Shown here piece by piece: positions 18,285-28,011 of a stretch of 34,960 nucleotides of DNA. The DNA comes from Gemmatimonadota bacterium (GTDB lineage Bacteria > Latescibacterota > UBA2968 > GCA-2709665). Position 1 is the first letter of the stretch; every line of letters begins with the position of its first letter. The notes beneath the pieces are model-generated. The model did no database searches. It was not told where the DNA came from and saw nothing but the letters and a program-made list of their open reading frames with translations. The stretch is from NCBI GenBank assembly GCA_002709665.1, contig PAQK01000041.1, positions 23,694 to 58,653 on the forward strand, read 5' to 3'. The position numbers were made by a program, and so were the translations under genes.

Positions 18285-18500
18285 ATGAAATTAGAAGTAA
18301 AAGTCTGGGAACTGATGGCAAGGGCAGGCATCCGGCGACAGAAAGAGCTCGCTGTAAAGGCGAATCTGTCAGAAGCTTTGGTCAGCAAATTGGTTGCCGG
18401 CAATATGAAAGGCATCAAATTCAGCACCCTTGCGTCACTCTGCGAGGCCCTGGATTGTGAACCAGGAGACCTCATCAAGATCGATTCGAAAGCATCCTGA
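18285..18500 (+). CDS. Cro/C1-type HTH regulator
   Basis: ELMARAGIRRQKELAVKANLSEALVSKLVAGNMKGIKFSTLASLCEALDCEPGDLI. Confidence 0.85.
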   Translation: MKLEVKVWELMARAGIRRQKELAVKANLSEALVSKLVAGNMKGIKFSTLASLCEALDCEPGDLIKIDSKAS

Positions 18501-18514
18501 TCCTGGAGGCATTC

Positions 18515-18715
18515 TTGCTCAAACAGTCACCCCGAAGCGGCCACTACTGTGTTTACCGACTTGCCGACGTACAATACGCGTTGACGGCACTGGAAAAAGG
18601 CGATATAGGGGCAGTCAGAAAAATCCTGGAAGACAAACGCGCCGCAATGGGTCAGCCGGAAGGCGTCAGCGAGCTGCTAAGATTGGGCTCCGAGGATTAC
18701 CAGGTCTCCCGATGA
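18515..18715 (+). CDS. Small protein in the HTH operon, unknown function
   Basis: 66 aa from a TTG start. The stop overlaps the next ATG (ATGA). Confidence 0.5.
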   Translation: MLKQSPRSGHYCVYRLADVQYALTALEKGDIGAVRKILEDKRAAMGQPEGVSELLRLGSEDYQVSR

Positions 18716-19203
18716 AGGAATCATCCCGTTTGAAAAACAACCGGATAGGTGATACGGTAAAGCGAACCAGGAAAGCCCTGGGATACTCCCAGGAAATCCT
18801 CGGTGATATGGCAGCTGTTTATGCCACTTACATCGGCCAGATCGAACTGGGTAAACGGATTCCTTCGGACGAAGTCTGTTCGTCCCTGGCCTACGCGTTG
18901 AACCTCGATCCCAACCATCTTCTTTTCCTTGCACACACGGAGCGTGCCAAAGGAAGCACGAAGGTCCTGATGGAGCAGATCGAAGGGTTGATCTTTGACC
19001 AGAACGAATTTTCAGAGCTCCTCCAGAGCACACTGGATAATTCGGCAAGCCAGACCTCACTTAAGGAAGTAATGTCCAAAATCCTCACCAGCACAAGGCT
19101 CGGATCCTTCTTGAAAGAGAATATGAGAAAGGTTCGCATCCGGCCCTCAGGAGGAACGCAGTCATCCTATCAATTCAGGGGCGCCAGTTCCGAGCGGCGT
19201 TAG
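18712..19203 (+). CDS. XRE-family HTH regulator with a C-terminal extension
   Basis: RIGDTVKRTRKALGYSQEILGDMAAVYATYIGQIELGKRIPSDEVCSSLAYALNLDPNHLL. ATG at 18712 overlaps the preceding stop codon. Confidence 0.85.
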   Translation: MKESSRLKNNRIGDTVKRTRKALGYSQEILGDMAAVYATYIGQIELGKRIPSDEVCSSLAYALNLDPNHLLFLAHTERAKGSTKVLMEQIEGLIFDQNEFSELLQSTLDNSASQTSLKEVMSKILTSTRLGSFLKENMRKVRIRPSGGTQSSYQFRGASSERR

Positions 19204-19269
19204 ACCAATCTGTGGTCGTGCAGGTCCTCTCTCACCATTGATTTCACCGTGAACTCAATCCAGTGGGTC

Positions 19270-19299
19270 GCCACCCAATAAACGGGTGGCTTCTTTTTG
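19270..19299 (+). terminator. Rho-independent terminator of the HTH operon
   Basis: GCCACCC-aataaac-GGGTGGC-TTCTTTTTG. Confidence 0.75.
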
Positions 19300-19541
19300 T
19301 TCAACAATGAAGGCGCAACGTCCTTCTCCTCTGGGGCGACCAATGGTCGTTGGGCAACTGAAGCATCAGGAAATTTTGGATAAAGCCAGGGCCATTAATT
19401 GGTCTGATGTAACCTTCATCCCGATTGTGGTGTCAAAAGATGTGCTTGTTTTCTTGATTGATTGGTCCGTTTCCTATATCATAACTAATTGAACAGAGAC
19501 TATAAGGCAGTTCACCTGACCGCGAAAGGATGTAATGTAAG

Positions 19542-20459
19542 ATGTATCGAATCAAGATGATCACCCTCTATGTTGCTGCCGCCCTTCTTCTGACCTCCGA
19601 GTCATCCCAAGGGCAAGAGAAGGTTACGTTGCTGCCCCTTGTCCATCCGGAAATGACGGCGGAATACAAACACGATTACTCCTTGCTGTACAAAAGCGAC
19701 AGCGCCGAGCAGATCGTCCCTGGCCGTTCGACTCGAGGATGGGTGCAGCTGGATATCAAAGGATCCTGGAAGTCAACCGAGACCTCCAAACCTGTTGCTG
19801 AATCTGAAGATTTCGAGATGGAAGCCACAATCAAGAAAGCCTTCAACAGCTTTTTCTTCGACCAAAAACTGAAAACTTATGACCAGCACCCATATACGCT
19901 GGATCAGCTGAATGATAGAGTGTTCAACTGGCAGATCTCGTCCAAAGGTGAGGTCTTGGAGGTCACCCACGGGTTCAAGCCGGACGAGTTGAACCGCGCC
20001 GACATCGTTACAACATTCGAAGAGACCTGGGCTCCGGAGATGCACCCGATCTTGCCCGAGAATCCGGTTGGAGCGGGCGACACCTGGACTGCGAAGCATA
20101 CTTTCACAGCTCCCTTCGATCAGGTTCCGGAGAAGGCTCTGGTTGAGATCACCAGCACTTACGAAGTGAAGAAACTGGGTAAGAAGAAAGGAAATGTCAC
20201 GATCGTCATCAAAGAGAAGCGAGAAGTCAAATATCACGCGTGGGCATATGTCACGCCTGTCTCCGTTCTCTATGAAGGAGAGGGAGAAGGCGAAGTCGAA
20301 TGGAAGATCGATGTCGATCGACGTGTTGTGCTATCTCAAAAGGGCAAGACGACCATTAAGCGTCCCCAGGTCACTGTCGCCTCAAAAGAGAAACCCGCCG
20401 ACAACATCAAAGCGGAAGTAACACTCAGATACAGTCGAAAGCTGGACAAATTGAAGTAA
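19542..20459 (+). CDS. Secreted hypothetical protein (DUF6263-like)
   Basis: N-terminal signal-like MITLYVAAALLLTSESSQGQ. Beta-rich body with PENPVGAGDTWTAKHTF. Confidence 0.6.
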   Translation: MYRIKMITLYVAAALLLTSESSQGQEKVTLLPLVHPEMTAEYKHDYSLLYKSDSAEQIVPGRSTRGWVQLDIKGSWKSTETSKPVAESEDFEMEATIKKAFNSFFFDQKLKTYDQHPYTLDQLNDRVFNWQISSKGEVLEVTHGFKPDELNRADIVTTFEETWAPEMHPILPENPVGAGDTWTAKHTFTAPFDQVPEKALVEITSTYEVKKLGKKKGNVTIVIKEKREVKYHAWAYVTPVSVLYEGEGEGEVEWKIDVDRRVVLSQKGKTTIKRPQVTVASKEKPADNIKAEVTLRYSRKLDKLK

Positions 20460-20506
20460 CTTCGATCCGGCAAAGGAACTTGTAGACAGGAACTTTCGAG
20501 ACTGCG

Positions 20507-21754
20507 ATGTCAGAAGCTGAAGCATACGATCTTATCATAGTAGGAGGCGGCCCGGCAGGTGCCGCCTCTGCCTTGTACGCCAAACGGCAGGGCCTCAGAA
20601 TCCTCCTTGTGGACAAGGCACGGTTCCCCCGCGACAAAATCTGTGGTGATGCTTTGTCGGGCAAGGCCGTAGCCATTCTCCACGAACTCGACCTGTTGGA
20701 CAAGGTGAGAGATCTTCCCGGTGCTGCAATCGACACGGTCGTCTTCGGCAGTCCCGATCACGTCGACACAACCATCGACCTGAATGCTGACGAGCACAGA
20801 GACCTGCTCACCGGCAAGGTAATGCCAATGAAAGGGTTCGTCATCCGCCGAGAAATTTTCGACAATTTTCTATTCGAGGAGGCGCGCAGGGCCGCGGACA
20901 CCTGCCTCGAGGGATTTACCCTCAAGGATATCCTTCAGGAAGACGGTCGAGTAACAGGTATTGTCGGCATGAGGGAAGGAGAGACAGAGGAGTACCGGGG
21001 CAAACTCGTACTCGGCTGCGATGGCTTCAACTCTATTGTCTCCAGAAAAGCTGGATTGTACGAACACGACGACCGCCACTGGATCGTTGCCCTGCGGTGT
21101 TACTACGAGAACGTCTCGGATCTATCCGACCAAATCGAACTCCATTTCGTTGACGAAGTAAGGCCCGGATATTTCTGGATATTCAGGCTGGACAACGGCC
21201 ACGTAAACGTCGGTATCGGAATGGTACATGACGAAATGAAGCGGCGGAACATCAACCTCAAGGACGCACTCGATCAGGTGATCGGTCGAGCACCATTTGC
21301 AGAGAGATTCAAAGACGCGAGGCCGCTCGAGAAACCGGTGGGATGGAACCTGCCTGTCGGCAGCAAGCGACGCAAGATCCACGGAAACGGGTTCCTTATC
21401 CTCGGAGACGCAGCCGGGCTCATCGATCCTTTCACCGGAGAAGGTATCGGGAACGCGTTCTACTCCGCTCGCCTGGCCATCGACACAGCTGTAGAAGCCA
21501 TTGCCGAAGATAATTTCACCGAGCGATTTCTCAAGCGATACGAAGACCGCCTCTGGGATTCGCTCGGGGACGAACTGAAAATCAGCAGCCGAATGCAATC
21601 TCTGGGGCGGTGTCGCCCACTGCTCAATTTCGTCCTCCGCAAAGCTGCAAAGAACGACGACGTCCGGGACCTGATCTGCGGAATGATCGCGAACGCATTT
21701 CCAAAGAAGGAACTGTTGAGCCCGTTGTTCTATCTCAAACTGCTGTTCAAATAA
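20507..21754 (+). CDS. Geranylgeranyl reductase family FAD-dependent oxidoreductase
   Basis: YDLIIVGGGPAGAASALYAKRQGLRILLVDKARFPRDKICGDALSGKA...ILGDAAGLIDPFTGEGIGNAFYSARLA. Confidence 0.92.
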   Translation: MSEAEAYDLIIVGGGPAGAASALYAKRQGLRILLVDKARFPRDKICGDALSGKAVAILHELDLLDKVRDLPGAAIDTVVFGSPDHVDTTIDLNADEHRDLLTGKVMPMKGFVIRREIFDNFLFEEARRAADTCLEGFTLKDILQEDGRVTGIVGMREGETEEYRGKLVLGCDGFNSIVSRKAGLYEHDDRHWIVALRCYYENVSDLSDQIELHFVDEVRPGYFWIFRLDNGHVNVGIGMVHDEMKRRNINLKDALDQVIGRAPFAERFKDARPLEKPVGWNLPVGSKRRKIHGNGFLILGDAAGLIDPFTGEGIGNAFYSARLAIDTAVEAIAEDNFTERFLKRYEDRLWDSLGDELKISSRMQSLGRCRPLLNFVLRKAAKNDDVRDLICGMIANAFPKKELLSPLFYLKLLFK

Positions 21755-22080
21755 CGAATAAGATATTGGACAACAAGAAACCGCCACTGGAGAGAATCGA
21801 ACAATTCTTCGACGATGTTCACCAGAACTTATGTATGGATAAGCAGATAAATGGGCGAATGAAGGCTGTTTCTTTGGTAATCTCACTGCGAAGATGAGCA
21901 CCAAAGACGACCTGATTCGTACTAAAATCAATAACATCTTCCAGGAAGTAATGGGACTGATCCATTCTGCCTTGAACGATGCTGTTGCCCTAGGAGATAT
22001 TCCGGAAATGGATACCCACGAGGCGGCCCAGGCCATTTGGGCATATTGGCGGGAATACTGGACCGAAGCATCAAGCGTGG
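21755..22080 (+). pseudogene. C-terminal relic of a TetR-family regulator
   Basis: PPLERIEQFFDDVHQNL, then in another frame GCFFGNLTAKMSTKDDLIRTKINNIFQEVMGLIHSALNDAVALGDIPEMDTHEAAQAIWAYW (TetR C-terminal GCxxGN pattern). No HTH upstream. Confidence 0.6.
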
Positions 22081-22609
22081 AGACCTCGCGCCCGATTTTT
22101 CACTCCCAAGCAGTCTAGGTGAGACCGTCCAACTTTACGACCTCCTCAGCCGGGGGCTCGTCGTACTCAGCTTCTACAGAGGTAACTGGTGCCCCTTCTG
22201 CTCAATCGAACTCCAGGCACTTCAGAACGCGCTGCCAAAAATCACCGAATTTGGCGCTACCCTTATAGCTATATCACCACAGGTGATTCCTTGCAGTGAC
22301 GTATCTGACGAAGAATGTGGGGCAGATTACGAAGTCCTCAGCGACAAAGGTAACACTGTCGCAAGGTCTTACGGCATTGTCTTTCACCTCCAGGATGAAA
22401 TGCAGGCCATCTACAAGGAATTCGATCTCGACCTTCCCGAATTTAACGGCGACAACTCCTTCGATCTTCCGGTACCGGCAACATACGTTATAGGTGAAGA
22501 CGGTGTCGTCAATCTCTCCTTCGTCGACCCGGACTGTACACGCCGATTCGATCCCGCTGAGATTCTTTCTTCACTTCGGGAGTTGCAAGTGGCAGCCTTG
22601 ACGGGTTGA
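22037..22609 (+). CDS. Peroxiredoxin-like (AhpC/TSA) protein
   Basis: GDLAPDFSLPSSLGETVQL...FYRGNWCPFCSIELQALQNALPKITEFGATLIAISPQ...LPVPATYVIGEDGVV. The start is ambiguous. Confidence 0.85.
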   Translation: MGILAGILDRSIKRGDLAPDFSLPSSLGETVQLYDLLSRGLVVLSFYRGNWCPFCSIELQALQNALPKITEFGATLIAISPQVIPCSDVSDEECGADYEVLSDKGNTVARSYGIVFHLQDEMQAIYKEFDLDLPEFNGDNSFDLPVPATYVIGEDGVVNLSFVDPDCTRRFDPAEILSSLRELQVAALTG

Positions 22610-22808
22610 AACGGGCAGAAGTGACAAATCCTTCTGCCTCGCAGCAAACCTTGATACCTGCGAAAGCCTCCCCTCTCCTTCCGACTCACTTCCGTCTTTA
22701 CCCGCCACTGTCCGGCAAGTATATTGTCTTTCGCCACTCAATTGGACGCTACGGAACACCAACCCGGTGTTGACCTTCGTCTATGACTCTCGACACCCGA
22801 CTGCCTTT

Positions 22809-24710
22809 ATGCCCTACAAATCACTAAGACACTGCCTGACCGACCTCGAACGAAACGGCCATCTCCTCAGACTATCCAAGGAGCTCGACCCTGACCTTGT
22901 CATTCCAGAAATCCACCGTCGTGTATTTCAGGCCGATGGCCCAGCAGTCCTCTACGAAAAGGTCAAGGGGTCTCCGTTTCCCGCTGTCTCCAACCTCTTC
23001 GGCACGCTGGAGCGCTCACAGTTCATCTTCCGCGACACCCTCGAGCGTGTCCAAGGAATCATCGAGCTCAAGGCCGATCCACCTGCCTTCCTCCGAACCG
23101 CGGCGGCGAACCCGGGTCGCCTCTTTGACGTCGCAAAGGCCGGGCTCACTAGCCTCCCTAAAAAGGTCCGCACCGGTCCCGTCCTAGCCAACGAAACCAC
23201 AATAGACCAGCTCCCAAAGATCAAGTGTTGGCCGAACGACGGCGGACCCTTTGTGCTTCTCCCCCAGGTCTACACCGAAGACCCGCTCGATCCCGGAATC
23301 CTCAAATCCAACCTGGGAATGTACCGAATCCAGCTCGCCGGAAACGACTACCGGCCGAACAAAGAAATTGGCCTCCACTACCAGATCAGAAGAGACATCG
23401 GAATCCACCACACAAACGCAATCGAAAAGGGCGAACCTCTCCGTGTCAGCATATTCGTCGGAGGCCCACCAGCCCACACCTTCGCCGCTGTAATGCCCTT
23501 ACCCGAGGGGCTCCCCGAAGTCGCCTTCGCCGGAGCCCTCGCCGGCCGACGCTACCGCTACGCCCTCGCTGAAGAAATCCTGACACCGGACACCGGACGC
23601 CGGACGCCGCACGCCTCTGTGGTCTCCACCGACGCCGACTTCGTAATAACAGGAACCGTCACGCCCGGCCAAACAAAACCCGAAGGCCCCTTCGGCGACC
23701 ACCTCGGCTACTACAGCCTCGCCCACGACTTCCCGGTCCTCCAGGTCGAACACGTCTATCACCGCAAGGACGCCGTCTGGCCCTTTACTGTCGTAGGACG
23801 TCCGCCCCAGGAAGACACCGCCTTCGGCCACCTCATTCACGAAATCACCGGGCCAATGGTCCCCGTCAGTCTCCCGGGTGTAAAAGAAATCAACGCTGTC
23901 GACGCGGCAGGCGTTCACCCGATCCTCCTGGCAATCGGAAGCGAACGCTACGTCCCCTACCAGGAGCGACAGCCCCAGGAAATCCTCACAATTGCCAACG
24001 CGATCCTCGGCTTCGGCGCCTGCTCCCTCGCCAAGTACCTCATCATCGCTGCAGGGGAGGACGACCCCGGCCTCGACACGCACGATATCAGTCGCTTCCT
24101 CCAGCACGTCCTCGAACGTGTCGACTGGACCCGCGACCTCCACTTCCAGACACGTACCACAATCGACACCCTCGACTACTCCGGAACGGGACTCAATGAA
24201 GGCTCCAAAGTCGTCATTGCAGCGGCCGGCAACAAGAAATGGGACCTCGCCAGGGAAGTCCCCTCAGATCTGCCGCTACCCAACGGATTCAAGAAGCCCA
24301 CCGTTGCACTGCCCGGCATCCTAGTCCTTGAGGCCCCCCGATTCACCGACGCAACCACAGCCTCTGAACACCTCGCGCAACTTTGTGCTACACTTGAATC
24401 TGAAACCACCCAAGCCACCTCCAAGGCACTCGCCGGATTCCCGCTGCTCTTATTGGTAGACGACAGCGTCTTCACCAGCCGAACCCTTAACAACCTCCTC
24501 TGGACCACCTTCACCCGCTCCAACCCCTCACACGACATTCACGGCCTCCACAGCTTCACCGAACACAAACACTGGGGCTGCCGCGGATCCCTCATCATCG
24601 ACGCCCGCCTCAAACCCCACCACGCACCACCACTTCTTGAAGACCCCACTGTCACCGCTCAGGTCGACCAACTCGGAGCTCCGGGAGGACCGCTTAACGG
24701 GGTCATCTGA
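22809..24710 (+). CDS. UbiD-family decarboxylase
   Basis: LRDCL-type start, IGLHYQIRRDIGIHH, PEGPFGDHLGYYS, TVVGRPPQEDTAFGHLIHE, LRTRTTIDTLDYSGTG-like region. Confidence 0.92.
   Translation: MPYKSLRHCLTDLERNGHLLRLSKELDPDLVIPEIHRRVFQADGPAVLYEKVKGSPFPAVSNLFGTLERSQFIFRDTLERVQGIIELKADPPAFLRTAAANPGRLFDVAKAGLTSLPKKVRTGPVLANETTIDQLPKIKCWPNDGGPFVLLPQVYTEDPLDPGILKSNLGMYRIQLAGNDYRPNKEIGLHYQIRRDIGIHHTNAIEKGEPLRVSIFVGGPPAHTFAAVMPLPEGLPEVAFAGALAGRRYRYALAEEILTPDTGRRTPHASVVSTDADFVITGTVTPGQTKPEGPFGDHLGYYSLAHDFPVLQVEHVYHRKDAVWPFTVVGRPPQEDTAFGHLIHEITGPMVPVSLPGVKEINAVDAAGVHPILLAIGSERYVPYQERQPQEILTIANAILGFGACSLAKYLIIAAGEDDPGLDTHDISRFLQHVLERVDWTRDLHFQTRTTIDTLDYSGTGLNEGSKVVIAAAGNKKWDLAREVPSDLPLPNGFKKPTVALPGILVLEAPRFTDATTASEHLAQLCATLESETTQATSKALAGFPLLLLVDDSVFTSRTLNNLLWTTFTRSNPSHDIHGLHSFTEHKHWGCRGSLIIDARLKPHHAPPLLEDPTVTAQVDQLGAPGGPLNGVI
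23582..23609 (+). repeat. Four tandem 7-bp units inside ubiD-like CDS
   Basis: GACACCG GACACCG GACGCCG GACGCCG. Confidence 0.7.
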
Positions 24711-24933
24711 CTCGTTTTCTCCCTGTTGCACGATTCCATCAGGGAACCTAAACCTGTAATTCTCCTTGAGCATCAGCGTGGGTAAAGGTAAATTCCATTC
24801 AGAGAAGCACCTTCGACTTCAAGTGACGGCGTTATCGAAGGCACGACCGACTTGCCTCCGGTAAGCATCTGACCGTTGTCCAAGGCGATGCTCACGTCGG
24901 AAACTTCATGCTCCCCAGGCGACAAGGTCAGGT

Positions 24934-25229
24934 ATGGCGATCGATTGGCATAACTGGCATCTCTCACTCGAAGCGAGCGACTTGGCCTTCCTCATCGCTT
25001 ACAAGTGGCAGGCAAGGCGGAGATCTGAACACGAATTGGCTCTGCTACGACATACTATGACCACATCGGGGAACCGGGTGTTAACGACTATTCCTGGGGC
25101 AGCCTCTGGACCGACTATCGAGAATCTGTGATCCTGGCGACGTTGATTTCCATCGGACAGTTCCGGCGGAAGCAGCATCCGGCGCTGATTTGGCATGGGT
25201 TGGAATGTAGCTCCGCTGCATACACATGA
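24934..25229 (+). pseudogene. C-terminal relic of an aminoglycoside-phosphotransferase-like kinase
   Basis: IDWHNWHLSLEASDLAFLIAYKWQARRRSEHELALLR, then a frameshift to YYDHIGEPGVNDYSWGSLWTDYRESVILATL...*. Confidence 0.6.
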
Positions 25230-25421
25230 CCTAGGATGTGAAGAGCTTCTATGATCGCGGCTGCCGCCTCGCTAACATGAGTTGCAGCAGTCAGGTTTCC
25301 GGTGAATCGAAAGCGGGCGGGGCGGGGCAAATTTTAAGAACCAAACGACATCCGCTCAAGCTAACCTTGGCAGACCGCCCAAGCCCTCTACCCAAAAGTT
25401 ATCAAATTAGGAGCCAGCACT

Positions 25422-26471
25422 ATGAAACGGAAGATCCGACTAGGATTGCTGCGTTGTGACACCCACGCCTACTGGTATGCACCCTTCTTTGCTAGGTGTG
25501 ATTGCGATAAACTTCGCATCAACGACACCGCTTGTTACAATATATTTTGCTCGCTGGCGGATCCACACAAACTGGATATTCCCTGGGTGCCGGGGTTCAC
25601 CATCGCAAGTTGCTGGGATGAAGACGCGGAACGAGCCAAGAAATTTTCAGCGACGTTTCTGGGTACAGCCAATGTTGTTGGTTCGCCTGAAGAAATGGCA
25701 AACAAGAAGGCAATCGACGCAGCGTTCATCGCCGATTGCAGTGGCGACGGCCACGACAAGCTGAGATTGGCACGACCGTTTATCGAGAAGGGCATTCCCG
25801 TCTTCATCGACAAGCCTTTCGCTCACAACTTCAAGGATGCAAAAGCGTTGGTGGGGCTGGCGAAGAAGCATCGAACGCCGATCATGTCCGCGTCGTTGTT
25901 GGAGTACAACACGGTTGCGAAACAGTTCGCCCAGCGGTTCGGTGAGATCGGCGAGGTCGGCATGATCGTCGTGAAGGGTGTGGGCGGTGTGGGGCTGGCG
26001 GGCATCATTCATGGCATCGCCCTGGTGCGAAACTTCTTTGGGGATGGGGTCGAATCGGTGCAGGCGATGGGAAACGTGCCTCTGCACGAGTCGGCTTCTA
26101 GGAAGCTCAACGCCGGTGGCCTTCCCGATTTTAGAGCGAAGCGAGTGCCATTGAACTACATCCACATGCAATACGCCAACGACAAGCAGGGGTTGGTCAT
26201 CAACGGCCCTGTTGACCTGTTTCCGGATCGCTGTGACTTCCACGCCACCGCGCACAGCAAGAACGGCACGCTGCATTCACCGCCTATTGGCGATCCGGAG
26301 TTCATGGGAGGTGGGAAGGTCATCTTCGAGCTATTCCGCAAGATGGTGCGAACGGGAAAGCCAGTCATTCCGTACGAATCGATACTGGAAAAAATTGCCA
26401 TCGTCGACGCCGCACTGCTGTCGCAGAAGCGTGGCAGGACGGTACGGCTAAGCGAGATCAGCGGACGGTGA
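25422..26471 (+). CDS. Gfo/Idh/MocA-like oxidoreductase
   Basis: DAAFIADCSGDGHDKLRLARPFIEKGIPVFIDKPFAHNFKDAKALVGLAKKHRTPIMSASLLEYN. Confidence 0.75.
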   Translation: MKRKIRLGLLRCDTHAYWYAPFFARCDCDKLRINDTACYNIFCSLADPHKLDIPWVPGFTIASCWDEDAERAKKFSATFLGTANVVGSPEEMANKKAIDAAFIADCSGDGHDKLRLARPFIEKGIPVFIDKPFAHNFKDAKALVGLAKKHRTPIMSASLLEYNTVAKQFAQRFGEIGEVGMIVVKGVGGVGLAGIIHGIALVRNFFGDGVESVQAMGNVPLHESASRKLNAGGLPDFRAKRVPLNYIHMQYANDKQGLVINGPVDLFPDRCDFHATAHSKNGTLHSPPIGDPEFMGGGKVIFELFRKMVRTGKPVIPYESILEKIAIVDAALLSQKRGRTVRLSEISGR

Positions 26472-26715
26472 CACCGCTTGCGCTAATCGCTGCGTTAGGC
26501 TGAAAGCTGGCTGCCATGCCCATACCACCACCCTGAGGCTGGTTAATCACGCGTTGCGTTATTATATACTATGTTTATATCGTTCGAGTGCTCCTATACG
26601 GAAGCCCTTGCCAACGATCGACGAGTCTAGTGGTTCACCGGCATCGAGTCGGTGGCGCAAGCTTCGTCAGTTACAGATCGCAAGGAGACTTCAGGATCTC
26701 CGAGTACCTCAAAGT

Positions 26716-26982
26716 AACAGGCTTGAAGCACTGAGGGGAGATTGTGCTGGCCAGCATAGCATTACCAACGCTTACGGCCTGGAAGACCGTGAGCAAGAAC
26801 GAGCATTTCTGCCATCGACAGTCCTTACGATCGGTTTTATCACCAAACCCTTCACCGCTAGGGCCATCCTCAAGATTCAGGAAATGTCGCGCCTTCAGAT
26901 GCACGATTCGAGCGTTGATCTAATCGACACGCCGCACCGCAATTGGAGCACTTCAGGCACTCTAATCCCAGTGAGGCAGCTT
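26716..26982 (+). pseudogene. Class C beta-lactamase-like serine hydrolase relic
   Basis: NAYGLEDREQERAFLPSTVLTIGFITKPFTARAILKIQEMSRLQMHDSSVD resembles the SxxK region with the nucleophile Ser changed to Phe. In frame with the downstream UxuA-like ORF. Confidence 0.55.
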
Positions 26983-28011
26983 ATGAAGATCGGTCTGGGC
27001 CTGTATCCCCACTTACTGACGTCGGAAACCTATCGTTTCGCATTCCAGGCCGGTGCGACCCACATAGTCGCCCACCTGCCCGGATTCTCTCGCCGTGAAG
27101 GCCGCGGGCTTCCACCTGAGCAGATGTGGACTCTCGACGAACTGGCCGAACTCAAGCGCAGCATGAACGACGCGGGGCTGGAGTTTGCCGCGATCGAAAA
27201 TTTCGAGGTGGAGCACTGGTACGATGTGCTCCTCGATGGTCCCCTCCGCGATGAGCAGATGGCGGGCCTGAAACAGCTTCTCCGCAATATGGGGCAGCTC
27301 GGCATCGGCGTTATGGGCTACAACTTCAGCTATGCCAATGTTTGGGGTACCACCAGAGTCACGCGTGCACGTGGAAACGCTCCTGCACCGGGTTACAGCA
27401 CCGATCTGGCGCCTCCACAGGCTGAGATCCCTAAGGGAATGGTATGGAATACGGTGTATGATGAAGACGCTCCCGAGGGTACCATCGGCACAGTGTCCGA
27501 GGAGCAGATTTGGGAACGCTACGAGCGGTTCCTCACTGAGCTGGTGCCTGTTGCTGAGGAAGCGGAGGTCCGCCTGGCGATGCATCCGGCCGATCCGCCT
27601 CTTGAGGTTATCAACGGCACAGCCCGAATGGTCACCAGGCCTGAACATTACCAGCGTTTACTCGATCTGGTACCGAGTCACTACCACGCCGCCGAGTTCT
27701 GCCAGGGCACGATTGCCGAAATGGACGGGGAAATGGACGTATACGAAGCCATCGAAACCTATGCCGGTCAGGGCCGAATCGCCTACGTGCACCTGCGTAA
27801 TGTAGTAGGGAAGGTTCCCGACTACTACGAAACTTTTATTGATGATGGCGATGTCGACATGGTCAAGGCATTAAAACTGTACAAGAAGCATGGGTTCGAT
27901 GGGGTCATCATTCCCGACCACAGTCCGGAAATGACCTGTCAGGCGCCATGGCATGCCGGGATGGCCTACGCGTTAGGATGGATTCGGGGCGTCATCGCCA
28001 CTCTTGATTAG
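26983..28011 (+). CDS. Mannonate dehydratase (UxuA)-like TIM-barrel protein
   Basis: MKIGLGLYPHLLT...LAMHPADPP...EFCQGTIAEM...IAYVHLRNV...DGVIIPDHSPEM...GMAYALGWIRG. Confidence 0.8.
   Translation: MKIGLGLYPHLLTSETYRFAFQAGATHIVAHLPGFSRREGRGLPPEQMWTLDELAELKRSMNDAGLEFAAIENFEVEHWYDVLLDGPLRDEQMAGLKQLLRNMGQLGIGVMGYNFSYANVWGTTRVTRARGNAPAPGYSTDLAPPQAEIPKGMVWNTVYDEDAPEGTIGTVSEEQIWERYERFLTELVPVAEEAEVRLAMHPADPPLEVINGTARMVTRPEHYQRLLDLVPSHYHAAEFCQGTIAEMDGEMDVYEAIETYAGQGRIAYVHLRNVVGKVPDYYETFIDDGDVDMVKALKLYKKHGFDGVIIPDHSPEMTCQAPWHAGMAYALGWIRGVIATLD

Noticed and set aside
21122-22036. 304-aa minus-strand ORF
   Set aside because: Shadow of the geranylgeranyl-reductase-like gene and TetR relic.
23499-24143. 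214-aa minus-strand ORF
   Set aside because: Shadow of UbiD in GC-rich codons; low-complexity translation.
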